NCBI RefSeq assembly: GCF_000987765.1
Contig: NZ_LAHP01000021.1
Coordinates: 1 to 58,943, forward strand
DNA: 58,943 bases
Reading direction: 5' to 3'
DNA from: Arsukibacterium sp. MJ3
GTDB lineage: Bacteria > Pseudomonadota > Gammaproteobacteria > Enterobacterales > Alteromonadaceae
This document shows, one piece after another, positions 38,105 through 46,894 of the stretch (its first letter is position 1; each line of letters starts with the position of its first letter). Below the pieces are notes generated by a model, which was not told the DNA's origin, ran no database searches, and worked only from the letters and a program-made list of their open reading frames with translations. Made by a program: the position numbers and the translations under genes.

Positions 38105-39907
38105 ATGCGCGGTATGCGAAGCACTGCCAAACAACCTGAACCGCTAAAACGCTCAGAAGCCATGAACCTACGCCAGACCGTCAAAACACTCTGGCCTTAT
38201 TTAATGGAATTTAAAGGCCGTGTTGTGCTGGCAGTACTAGCATTGATAGCCGCCAAAGCCGCTACCTTGTTAATGCCATGGGCATTAAAGGAAATTATCG
38301 ACGCGCTCGATACTAAAGTCAGCACCATCATTATATTGCCCGCCGCCTTACTATTACTGTATGGCGGCTTACGCTTTGCCTCGGTATTTTTCGGTGAATT
38401 ACGCGATGCGCTATTTGGTCGGGTAACCGAGCATGCCATGCGCCAAATTGGCTTAAAGGTGTTCAAACATCTACACAGCCTAGAGTTGGCCTTTCACCTT
38501 GATCGGCAAACCGGCGGTATTAGTCGTGATATTGAACGCGGCAGTAACGGCCTAAGCTTCCTGCTACGTTTTTTAATGTTCAATATTGTGCCAACCCTGT
38601 TTGAAATTCTGGCAGTCGCGATTATTTTCAGCCTGTTGTTTTCGCCGCTGTATGCGGTTATTACCGTTATTGCTGTTGGTTTATATATCTTTTTTACCGT
38701 AACCGTTACCGAGTGGCGCAATAAATTTATTCGTGAAGCAAACCAGGCTGACAACACCACGAACAGTAGAGCCATCGACAGTTTACTAAATTATGAAACG
38801 GTTAAATATTTTAATAATGAGCGCTATGAAGCCGACATTTACGATGGGTTTTTGGCACAGTGGGAGCAAGCACGGTTAAAAAACCGTTTAAGCCTGCTGG
38901 CACTGAACTCTGGTCAGGCACTAATTATTGCCGCAGCCATTACCGGTTTAATGTGGCTGGCTGCGGCAGAAGTTAAGCAGGGCAATATTAGCCTGGGCGA
39001 ACTGGTGATGGTTAATGCCTACATGATCCAGCTATTTCTGCCACTGAATTTTTTAGGGTTTGTTTATCGGGAAATTCGCCGGGCATTAACCGATTTAGAA
39101 AATATGCTGGGGCTACTTAACCGCCAGCCCGCTATTGCCGACACTGCTGACGCCAAAACCCTGCAACTACAACAAGGCACGCTGCAATTTCAAAATGTGC
39201 AATTTGGCTATCAGCCAGACCGTCCTATTCTGCAGGGCTTAAGCTTTAGCGTACCTGCGGGCAGTAAAGTGGCTATTGTTGGGGCCAGTGGTGCCGGCAA
39301 AAGTACTTTGGCTCGCTTGTTATACCGTTTTTATGCCCTAAACGCCGGTAAAATTGAGCTGGATGGGCAGGATATCAGCAGCATTACGCTAGATAGTTTG
39401 CGCCGCTCAATTGCTATCGTGCCACAAGACACGGTGCTGTTTAATAGCAGCATTAGAGACAATATTCACTATGGCAACCCCGAAGCCAACGCTGCCGATA
39501 TTGAGCAGGCAATTAATCTGGCTCATCTTCGCGGGTTTATCGACAGCCTGCCGCAAGGTGATGCAACAGTAGTCGGCGAACGTGGTTTAAAAGTTTCTGG
39601 TGGTGAAAAGCAACGCATCGCCATTGCCCGGGCTATTTTAAAAAAATCGTCCATTCTGGTATTTGATGAAGCCACCTCAGCACTGGATTCCAGTTCCGAG
39701 CAAGCCATTTTACAAGCCATGCGTGACGTGGCCCGCAACCACACCAGTCTGGTTATTGCCCACCGTTTATCTACCATTACCGATGCCGACAATATTATTG
39801 TGTTAAAAGACGGCAAGTTAGCAGAACAAGGCAACCATCAGCAGTTAATTGCCCGACAAGGCGAATACGCCAGAATGTGGCAGTTACAACAGCAGCAGCA
39901 GGATTGA
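38105..39907 (+). CDS. Atm1-type ABC exporter (membrane plus ATPase)
   Basis: 600 residues. The N-terminal membrane domain (about 35-325, six helices) includes the Atm1/HmtP signature regions EMNNKF-like EWRNKFIREANQADN, RAIDSLLNYETVKYFNNE. The ATPase has Walker A GASGAGKST, Q-loop IVPQDTVLF, signature VSGGEKQRIA, Walker B ILVFDEATSALD and the H-loop AHRLST. Relatives export glutathione derivatives or heavy-metal conjugates. The ATG at 38162 (before LRQTVKTLWPYL) is an alternative start. No regulator adjoins it. Confidence 0.92.
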   Translation: MRGMRSTAKQPEPLKRSEAMNLRQTVKTLWPYLMEFKGRVVLAVLALIAAKAATLLMPWALKEIIDALDTKVSTIIILPAALLLLYGGLRFASVFFGELRDALFGRVTEHAMRQIGLKVFKHLHSLELAFHLDRQTGGISRDIERGSNGLSFLLRFLMFNIVPTLFEILAVAIIFSLLFSPLYAVITVIAVGLYIFFTVTVTEWRNKFIREANQADNTTNSRAIDSLLNYETVKYFNNERYEADIYDGFLAQWEQARLKNRLSLLALNSGQALIIAAAITGLMWLAAAEVKQGNISLGELVMVNAYMIQLFLPLNFLGFVYREIRRALTDLENMLGLLNRQPAIADTADAKTLQLQQGTLQFQNVQFGYQPDRPILQGLSFSVPAGSKVAIVGASGAGKSTLARLLYRFYALNAGKIELDGQDISSITLDSLRRSIAIVPQDTVLFNSSIRDNIHYGNPEANAADIEQAINLAHLRGFIDSLPQGDATVVGERGLKVSGGEKQRIAIARAILKKSSILVFDEATSALDSSSEQAILQAMRDVARNHTSLVIAHRLSTITDADNIIVLKDGKLAEQGNHQQLIARQGEYARMWQLQQQQQD

Positions 39908-39976
39908 GCCAGATCAACGCTAGTTGGCAAAAAGCAGTCTATGCTTAAACTGACTCGTAAAATAATAGGGATCATC

Positions 39977-40300
39977 ATGCCGCTACAACAACTAAAACAT
40001 AAATTATTAGTTCTGAAAGCTCAGTTAGAGCACCAACTGTCGGCTATTGCTCACGATTTTAAGCAAGGCCGCAGTGCCGACTCTGCCGAACAAGCAGCAG
40101 AGCGGGAAAATGAGCAGGTGTTAAACAGTTTAGAGCATAATGCCGCCGACGAACTGCAGCAAATAAACCATGCACTGCAGCGGATGGAACAGGGTAGTTA
40201 TCTGGACTGCAGCCAGTGTGGTGCAGACATTGGTCTGGCCCGCTTAAACGCCGTACCGTTTACCACCTTATGTATTGATTGCGCTAACACATCACTGTAA
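39977..40300 (+). CDS. TraR/DksA-family zinc-finger protein
   Basis: 107 residues from the ATG at 39977. An N-terminal coiled coil of about 65 residues (LEHQLSAIAHDFKQGRSADS) precedes a C4 zinc finger (C-x2-C ... C-x2-C, in YLDCSQCGADIGLARL and TTLCIDCA). Like DksA relatives it could reach into the RNA polymerase secondary channel, but it lacks the longer DksA N-terminus. The DxxDxA tip of true DksA is not evident, so a DksA-like transcriptional role is only possible. Confidence 0.85.
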   Translation: MPLQQLKHKLLVLKAQLEHQLSAIAHDFKQGRSADSAEQAAERENEQVLNSLEHNAADELQQINHALQRMEQGSYLDCSQCGADIGLARLNAVPFTTLCIDCANTSL

Positions 40301-40397
40301 CAACTAAAATATAGTTCGCGAAACCCCTGGCGGCTCGCTGGCAAGCAAACTTACAACTGATATGCTAGGCGACATTATTATTTACAGGGAAAGCATA

Positions 40398-41363
40398 ATG
40401 TTATTAGCAGTGTTGGCGTTAATTTCTGGCTTGGCATTATTAGTCTGGAGTGCTGATCGTTTTGTTGATGGCGCGTCGTCTACTGCCCGATATGGCGGCA
40501 TGCCGCCATTACTAATCGGTATGCTGGTTGTCGGTTTTGGTACCTCAGCACCAGAAATGGTGGTATCAGCCATGGCGGCTGCCGATGGCAACCCGGCGTT
40601 AGCACTAGGGAATGCCTACGGTTCAAACATTACCAATATTGCACTTATCCTTGGCTTAGTGGCCTTGATAAGCCCGATTAATGTCAACTCTCAGGTGTTA
40701 AAAAAAGAATTACCGCTGTTATTAGCTATTACCTTATTTGCTGGCTGGCAACTGTTTGATCATCAGTTAAGCCGGGTTGATGCCTGGTGTTTACTTGGCG
40801 TGTTCGCTGCGGTAATGAGCTGGTCAGTCTGGCAAGGTATGCGCAACCCCCAGGATGCGCTGGCAACTGATATGACCACTGAACTTAGCAGTAACAGCAT
40901 GACCCTAAAACAAGCCTTAAGCTGGCTGGTAATAGGTTTAGTATTGTTAATTATTGCCTCGCGCTTGCTGGTGTATGGTGCCGTTTATATTGCTCAGGGC
41001 CTGGGGGTTAGTGATTTAGTTATTGGCTTAACTGTTGTGGCTATTGGCACCTCTTTGCCTGAACTTGCGTCATCCTTAATGGCAATAAAAAAAGGCGAAC
41101 ACGATATTGCCTTGGGTAATATTATTGGCTCAAATCTGTTTAATACTTTAGCCGTTGTCGGTATTGCGGCGTTAATTCAACCAATGAGCATTGACCCCAT
41201 GCTGTTAACCCGCGATTGGACCTTAATGTTTGGCCTAACCGTTATGGTATTAGTATTAGGTATCGGCATTAAAAAGGCCGGGCGAATTAACCGCCTGGAA
41301 GGCGCGCTGTTATTAGCGATATTTTTCGGTTATACCGGTTATTTAATTAGCACCGCCTTCTGA
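40398..41363 (+). CDS. Calcium/sodium antiporter, YrbG-type CaCA family
   Basis: 321 residues with about ten membrane helices in two repeated halves. The alpha repeats are clear: GFGTSAPEMVVSAMAA with GNAYGSNITNIALILG, then VAIGTSLPELASSLMA with GNIIGSNLFNTLAVVG. Both carry the conserved acidic residue for ion binding (APE, PELAS). Start at ATG 40398. Exchanges cations across the inner membrane. Confidence 0.95.
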   Translation: MLLAVLALISGLALLVWSADRFVDGASSTARYGGMPPLLIGMLVVGFGTSAPEMVVSAMAAADGNPALALGNAYGSNITNIALILGLVALISPINVNSQVLKKELPLLLAITLFAGWQLFDHQLSRVDAWCLLGVFAAVMSWSVWQGMRNPQDALATDMTTELSSNSMTLKQALSWLVIGLVLLIIASRLLVYGAVYIAQGLGVSDLVIGLTVVAIGTSLPELASSLMAIKKGEHDIALGNIIGSNLFNTLAVVGIAALIQPMSIDPMLLTRDWTLMFGLTVMVLVLGIGIKKAGRINRLEGALLLAIFFGYTGYLISTAF

Positions 41364-41435
41364 GCGAGCCGGTGATCGTCAGCGCGACTAAAACCGTAAT
41401 TGTTGCTGTTATCGCCAAATTTGGAGTTATCGGCA

Positions 41436-41783
41436 ATGAAAAAATTATTTTTTGATGGCAGCTGTGCGCTGTGCCGCCACGAAATTAAATGGTTAGGTCC
41501 GAAGTTGCGGCAAAAACTACAACTGGTAGACATTAGCGAGCAGGATTTTCAAGGTTATCAAGGTGCCAGTAAACAACAAATGTTGGCCGTTATTCATTTA
41601 TGGGACGGTAGCCAATTTATTACCGGTATAGACGCTACGCTAAGCTATTGGCGGCTGGCCGGTTGGCGCTTTTTGCCATGGCTAATGAGTACCCCGCTCT
41701 GCTACCCTGTTGCTAAATGGGGGTATAATCGCTGGGCTGCCAGCCGGCAACGTTGCAGCAATAACCAGTGCGACACGCTCTAA
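41436..41783 (+). CDS. DCC-family (DUF393) thiol-disulfide oxidoreductase-like protein
   Basis: 115 residues from ATG 41436. The start KKLFFDGSCALCRHEIKWLG contains the DGxCxLC motif of the DUF393/DCC family, which has a thioredoxin-like fold. RLAGWRFLPWLM and YNRWAASRQRC follow. The stop overlaps the next start by one base (TAATG), so the two are coupled. Confidence 0.9.
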   Translation: MKKLFFDGSCALCRHEIKWLGPKLRQKLQLVDISEQDFQGYQGASKQQMLAVIHLWDGSQFITGIDATLSYWRLAGWRFLPWLMSTPLCYPVAKWGYNRWAASRQRCSNNQCDTL

Positions 41784-42121
41784 TGCACTCAAGCCGTCGC
41801 CGCCGCGTAACCACCTTTAAACCCGGCCATGAGCAACAGTTACTGGCGTTACACAGTGCCATAGCCGATAAACTGATAGCCGATCCAAGCCTGGTGCCAC
41901 CCCTGGTAGAAAAATTAGAGCAACGTTATCAGGCTGGCCTAATTAAACACTATGCTTATATACGCTGGTCTAGTTTGCTTGATGCGTTGGACGATCCGGC
42001 GTATTTTAAAACAGCCTTGCTAGAAAACTCAGAAACGATGCGCCGTTTACGTCATAAAAGCCTGCTAACTGGCATACTGACCGAACAAGAACGTGCTGCT
42101 GCCTTACAACCCCTGCTTTAA
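41783..42121 (+). CDS. Hypothetical protein coupled to the DCC-family gene
   Basis: 112 residues from the ATG at 41783, overlapping the upstream stop by one base. Starts with a basic stretch (MHSSRRRRVTTFK) and is otherwise helical (LLALHSAIADKLIADPSLVP, YAYIRWSSLLDALDDPAYF). I do not recognise a family. Basic N-terminus and small size suggest a cytosolic binding protein, but there is no direct evidence. Confidence 0.7.
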   Translation: MHSSRRRRVTTFKPGHEQQLLALHSAIADKLIADPSLVPPLVEKLEQRYQAGLIKHYAYIRWSSLLDALDDPAYFKTALLENSETMRRLRHKSLLTGILTEQERAAALQPLL

Positions 42122-42242
42122 CGCTTTTAATCGCATAGAAATCTCTGCTTACAGTGTTTTTGTTTTAGTCCGGCGCAGTGCTGTGCTATTACTTGGGGGT
42201 GATATTACTTCAACCGCAAAATAATAACTTCAGAGGATTTGC

Positions 42243-45200
42243 ATGTTTACACCAAAGCAACTTGCACTGCTGTGCGGCATTGGGCTGGGCCTAACGGCCT
42301 TCACTGCCCAGGCCGATAGCGCAGATAATCAAACCCGTCTGCTACAACAGCCTGATATAACAGCAAATAAGCTAGCGTTTGTATATGGTGGCGATATCTG
42401 GGTAACCGACCGGGATGGCCAAAACCCACGCCAGCTTACCAGCCATCCGGCCAGTGAATTTGCCCCAACGTTTTCTCCCGACGGCAATTGGCTGGCCTTT
42501 TCAGCCAGTTATGACAACAACACCGATGTGTATGTAATGCCCGCCAGTGGCGGCCCAGCAACGCGGCTAACGTTTCATCCAGGTACCGACACCGTTAATG
42601 GCTGGAGTCCGGATGGCAAAAGCGTACTATTTGCCTCCAACCGGGAAATTGCCAACAGTCGCAGTAATCAGTTGTACCAGATAAGTGTCGATGGAGGGTA
42701 CCCCAGCAAATTGATGGCAGCAGTTGCCTTTGAAGGTAAGCTGTCAGCTGATGGTAAAAAGTTAGCCTACCGGCCAAACAATATGGCGTATAGTGGCAGC
42801 AGTGGCTGGCGCTTGCACCGTGGTGGCAGCACACCACCGGTGTGGATTATTGATTTAGAAAAACAACAACTGGAGAAAATCCCCCACCCCAATGCCAACG
42901 AATTTAACCCATTCTGGCTTGGCGACACCGTGTATTTTTTATCTGATAGAGACAACACTGCCGTTAACCTCTTCCACTATCGTGATAAGCAAGTGCAACA
43001 ACTCACTAAAAATACCGACTGGGATCTACGCAGTGCAGCGGGCCATGGCAACAGCATAGTGTATGAAGCCGGTGGCTTTTTACATCAGTTTGACGTTAGC
43101 ACAGGCCAGAGCACGCCAATTAACATTAGTATTAACACGCAGTCAGTTCAAAAACGGCCACAGTGGAAAGATGCCAGCAAAACCCTCACCAGCGCCCGGT
43201 TATCCACCACCGGCCAGCGGGTTATAGTTAGTGCCCGTGGCGATATTTTCACGGTACCGGTAGCAGATGGCTCTACCCGCAACCTTACGCAAACTAGCGG
43301 TGTACGTGAATTTGACGGTATATGGAGCCCGGACGCGACTAAACTGGCCTATATTTCCGATGCCGGCAATAAGCACCAGCTGGTAATTGAAGTTCAAGAT
43401 GGGTTAAGTGCACCCGACAGCTTTGCCCTGGCCGACACTGGCTATTTTAACTTGTTAAGCTTTTCGCCCGATGGCAACCTAATTGTTTATCACGACAATC
43501 ATTTAAACCTGTACGCCTTTAACCTGAAAACCAAACGCAGCCAAAAGCTCGATACCTCAAAGCGTCGCACCGAATTTAAGGTGTCGTTCTCGCCCGATAG
43601 CCGCTATCTGGCCTATACCGTGGCAGCGGCTAATTATTTTAGCCAGATCACGTTATTTGATTTTACTAACAATAGTGCCAATCTCATTACCGACGGCATG
43701 AGCCACGCTGATGACCCGGTATTTACTCAGGATTATTTATACTTTACTGCCTCGGTTAATACCGGCCCCTCTCAGGTAGGCCTAGATTTATCTACCCGCG
43801 AGCGGCCGGTGCGCAAAGCCCTTTATGCCTATGTGCTGGCCAGTGACGGTAAATCGCCGCTGTTAGCAAAAAGCGGCGATGAGCCCGCAAAGGCAGCGGC
43901 AAAAAAAGACGATAAAAAAGATAAGGATGACAATAACGTTGCCGTTAAAGCAGTTAAGCTTGACCTGAGCGGCCTGCAAGACCGCATTGTTGCCTTACCG
44001 GTAGCCGAGCGAAACTACGACAGCTTAAGCGTCGCCAGCGACGGCGCACTATTTTATCTGGAGCGAAACCAGCCAGGTAGCAGTAACGAATTGCCCGGCG
44101 CCGATGGCCGCAACAATGCTACCTTGTACCGGTTTGACTTTGAAGAAAAAAAATCTGAAAGCGTTAAGCAGGATATTGCCAGTTACAGCTTAAGCGACGA
44201 TGGCAAAAAAATACTGTTGTTAAGCATGCCAAACAAATTAGAGGTGGGCGATGCCAAGGCCAAGCCAGAAGCTAAAGCAGTAGCGCTGGCAGAGGTTCGC
44301 AGTTTTATTGACCCCGGCAAAGAGTGGCAACAAATTTTTGATGATGCCTGGCGCATGCAGCAAGCGTATTTTTACGATGCCAATATGCATGGCATTAACT
44401 GGCAAGCCATTTACGACAAATACCAGCCTATGCTAGCCCACGTGCAACGACGGGAAGATTTAAACGACGTGTTGGTACAAATGATTGCCGAACTGCAGGT
44501 AGGCCATAACCGTATTGGTGGCGGCGATGTGCATCAGGAAGGCAGCAGTAAAGTGGGTCTGCTGGGTGCTGATTTTGCCATTAACAATGGCAAATACCAG
44601 TTTACCACCGTATACCAGGGCGATCGCTGGAGCCCCTTTTTAAAAGCACCATTAAACGTTCCGGGCGCCAGTGCTAAAGCCGGTGATTATTTACTGGCGA
44701 TAAATGGCCAGCCACTTAACGCCAGCGATAATGTGTTTGCCTTGCTGGATAACACCCAGGGTAAACAGACTGTATTACGCATTGCCGACGATGCCCGTGG
44801 CAAAAACCAGCGTAATATCACCGTTGAGCCGGTAGCTAACGACAGCCAGTTGCGGCTGTGGCACTGGGTAGAGCAAAACCGGCAGCTGGTGGCAGAGCAA
44901 ACCGATGGCAAAGTAGCCTATGTTTATTTACCCAATACCGCAGACGGTGGTTTTTACTTTTTTAACCGCATGTTCTTTGCCCAAACCGACAAACCGGCGA
45001 TTATTTTAGATGAGCGTAAAAACGGTGGCGGCCAGGCAGCGAACTACATTACTGAAATTCTCGGCCGGCCATTTTTATCCGGTTGGAAAGACCGTGATGG
45101 TTTGGTCTTTACCACACCGGGCGGCGGCATTTATGGCCCGAAAACCATGTTAATAGATCAGGACGCCGGCTCTGGCGGCGATTTTCTGCCTTGGGCCTTT

Positions 45201-45518
45201 AAACGCCTGAATCTTGGTAAAACCATCGGCACCCGTACCTGGGGCGGTTTAATTGGTATTTCTACTAACCCACCGATGATAGATGGCGGCTTTCACGTAG
45301 TACCGTTTTTCCGCTTCTACACCCCAGACAATGAATGGCGGGTAGAAAACGAAGGCGTAGCACCAGATATCGAAGTGGAACTGGACCCAATAGCCGTAAA
45401 TAAAGGAGTAGATGTGCAATTGCAGCGCGCCATTGAGCATACCTTAAAAGAGCTAAAAGCTAACCCACCAAAAGACTTTAGCAACGCACCAGCCATGCCA
45501 ACAACATTGGGTTTATAA
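42243..45518 (+). CDS. Tricorn-like S41-family protease, exported
   Basis: 1091 residues. Signal peptide, then a WD40-like propeller with many WSPDG/FSPDG repeats (about 40-480), a Lys/Asp-rich low-complexity insert (KAAAKKDDKKDKDDNN near 560), a C1 domain, a PDZ domain (about 770-850) and an S41 catalytic domain. Catalytic candidates are H755 in VGHNRIGG and S977 in DAGSGGD, matching the tricorn arrangement. Likely trims peptides in the periplasm or outside the cell. The upstream AGAGG site fits the start. Followed by a terminator. Confidence 0.92.
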   Translation: MFTPKQLALLCGIGLGLTAFTAQADSADNQTRLLQQPDITANKLAFVYGGDIWVTDRDGQNPRQLTSHPASEFAPTFSPDGNWLAFSASYDNNTDVYVMPASGGPATRLTFHPGTDTVNGWSPDGKSVLFASNREIANSRSNQLYQISVDGGYPSKLMAAVAFEGKLSADGKKLAYRPNNMAYSGSSGWRLHRGGSTPPVWIIDLEKQQLEKIPHPNANEFNPFWLGDTVYFLSDRDNTAVNLFHYRDKQVQQLTKNTDWDLRSAAGHGNSIVYEAGGFLHQFDVSTGQSTPINISINTQSVQKRPQWKDASKTLTSARLSTTGQRVIVSARGDIFTVPVADGSTRNLTQTSGVREFDGIWSPDATKLAYISDAGNKHQLVIEVQDGLSAPDSFALADTGYFNLLSFSPDGNLIVYHDNHLNLYAFNLKTKRSQKLDTSKRRTEFKVSFSPDSRYLAYTVAAANYFSQITLFDFTNNSANLITDGMSHADDPVFTQDYLYFTASVNTGPSQVGLDLSTRERPVRKALYAYVLASDGKSPLLAKSGDEPAKAAAKKDDKKDKDDNNVAVKAVKLDLSGLQDRIVALPVAERNYDSLSVASDGALFYLERNQPGSSNELPGADGRNNATLYRFDFEEKKSESVKQDIASYSLSDDGKKILLLSMPNKLEVGDAKAKPEAKAVALAEVRSFIDPGKEWQQIFDDAWRMQQAYFYDANMHGINWQAIYDKYQPMLAHVQRREDLNDVLVQMIAELQVGHNRIGGGDVHQEGSSKVGLLGADFAINNGKYQFTTVYQGDRWSPFLKAPLNVPGASAKAGDYLLAINGQPLNASDNVFALLDNTQGKQTVLRIADDARGKNQRNITVEPVANDSQLRLWHWVEQNRQLVAEQTDGKVAYVYLPNTADGGFYFFNRMFFAQTDKPAIILDERKNGGGQAANYITEILGRPFLSGWKDRDGLVFTTPGGGIYGPKTMLIDQDAGSGGDFLPWAFKRLNLGKTIGTRTWGGLIGISTNPPMIDGGFHVVPFFRFYTPDNEWRVENEGVAPDIEVELDPIAVNKGVDVQLQRAIEHTLKELKANPPKDFSNAPAMPTTLGL

Positions 45519-45546
45519 CCCTTAACCCTTAACCCTTAGCCTTTAA
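45519..45546. repeat. Short tandem CCCTTAA repeat
   Basis: Four imperfect copies of a 7-8 base unit (cccttaa, cccttaa, cccttag, cctttaa) directly follow the tricorn-like gene. It looks like a slippage repeat with no clear role. Confidence 0.7.
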
Positions 45547-45550
45547 CACT

Positions 45551-45580
45551 AAAACCGCTGCCCGGCAGCGGTTTTTTTTT
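45551..45580 (+). terminator. Terminator after the tricorn-like gene
   Basis: AACCGCTGCC-GGCAGCGGTT, a 10-bp stem with little or no loop, followed by nine T residues on the plus strand. Confidence 0.92.
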
Positions 45581-45814
45581 GCTTGGCGCAAAAAGGTGTC
45601 AGCATATTTTGCAATTTACAACTTTAGCAGCAAAGTTAAAGGGGTAAGTACTTGTATAAAAAGCTTATTACAATTCTGGTTTAAATCTTGCTTATTTTTT
45701 AACCATGTTTAAAAGCAACTTTAAAAAGTAGTATCGCTAGCCCTTATCTTTCCTGTCGTTTAGCTGTCGGCAAGTAAACCGCCCACGTTCAATAGTAACT
45801 ATTAAGGAATATTT

Positions 45815-46822
45815 ATGACTGCTAAACTAAAACTACTTACCCTGCCCTTGTTAGCGCTGTTTTTATTTAGCCAGTTTGCCGATGCCGGCCTGGTTAGAAC
45901 TAGCGGCAGAGGCACTTTAACGCTTAATTACTCGCAGGCTTTTTATTATGTTGATAACCAATATCTAAACGAAGTAGGCATTATTGAATCGGCCTTTAAT
46001 TTTGATGCCCCTTTTGCCGCTAACAGTATTTTACGGGCGGTGGGCGGTGGTGGCCGCGGTTTAGGCTCAGTGCCTAATGATTGTATTAAAGGCTATACCA
46101 GGGACGATTTAAATAATTTAGAACAAGAAATTGATTTTCTGCGATCCGAATTAAGTGAGGGACGCATTACCGAAGCGGAATTTGATACTCTAGTCGCGCA
46201 ATTAGAGGCGGCTATTTATGGCGAGCCTTGCGTATGGCAGTTTGCCCAGGGTGATGCGCTGGATATGTTTGGTTTTTTTAGCCTGTATTTTGACACGCCA
46301 GATGTTAGCTACGACGTTAAATGGAATATTAACGGTATTACTCTACCCGGCGATATTAATACCGCCGGAGATTTAACAACCCCGGACGGCATTATAAAAA
46401 ATGGTTGGGTAACTTTAAATACGCCACCGACTACCGATTTCGCGCCGGGTGATTACCTGGCCTTTGTTAGCGTTGGCCTATCTTCCACTAATGGCAGGTT
46501 TTTCTGGAGCAGCAGCCAGCCTGGAAATGAAATAGTATTTGAAGAGAAATGTATTGAAAAACCTAACCCTGACTTTGATCCAGACGGCTCTGGCGAAGAT
46601 AATGAACCCTTTATTTTCGTATGTGGTTATACCAGCGTTTATCAGTCTAACTCGGAGATTATTTCTGCACCAACCTCGTTTTTCTCGGACGCTGAAATAT
46701 TACGTATTCTGCCAGCAGTTACTGGCCCTATTACGCCCGTTAACGCACCGGCCACTATCACACTGTTTTTAATAGGCTTAGTAACCATTATAGTAAGACG
46801 ACAACGTAAAACCGTCAGCTAA
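45815..46822 (+). CDS. Exported protein with PEP-CTERM-like sorting tail
   Basis: 335 residues. An N-terminal signal peptide (LLTLPLLALFLFSQFADAG) and a C-terminal motif NAPATITLFLIGLVTIIVRR followed by basic residues fit the PEP-CTERM/exosortase sorting pattern (the VxAPAT variant seen in Alteromonadales). A helical segment (about 90-130, NNLEQEIDFLRSEL) lies between beta-rich parts. Four conserved-looking Cys could form disulfides. Function unknown; probably a surface protein. No exosortase is in the window. AAGGAA lies just before the ATG. Confidence 0.75.
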   Translation: MTAKLKLLTLPLLALFLFSQFADAGLVRTSGRGTLTLNYSQAFYYVDNQYLNEVGIIESAFNFDAPFAANSILRAVGGGGRGLGSVPNDCIKGYTRDDLNNLEQEIDFLRSELSEGRITEAEFDTLVAQLEAAIYGEPCVWQFAQGDALDMFGFFSLYFDTPDVSYDVKWNINGITLPGDINTAGDLTTPDGIIKNGWVTLNTPPTTDFAPGDYLAFVSVGLSSTNGRFFWSSSQPGNEIVFEEKCIEKPNPDFDPDGSGEDNEPFIFVCGYTSVYQSNSEIISAPTSFFSDAEILRILPAVTGPITPVNAPATITLFLIGLVTIIVRRQRKTVS

Positions 46823-46842
46823 TATTTTACAAATATGGATAA

Positions 46843-46880
46843 AAAACGACAAAACAGGCTTTCGCTTGTTTTGTTGTTTT
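46843..46880. terminator. Bidirectional terminator
   Basis: A 16-bp imperfect stem (aaaacgacaaaacagg / cttgttttgttgtttt) lies between two convergent genes and has A- and T-rich flanks on both sides. Confidence 0.8.
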
Positions 46881-46894
46881 CCCTTTTAAGCCTA

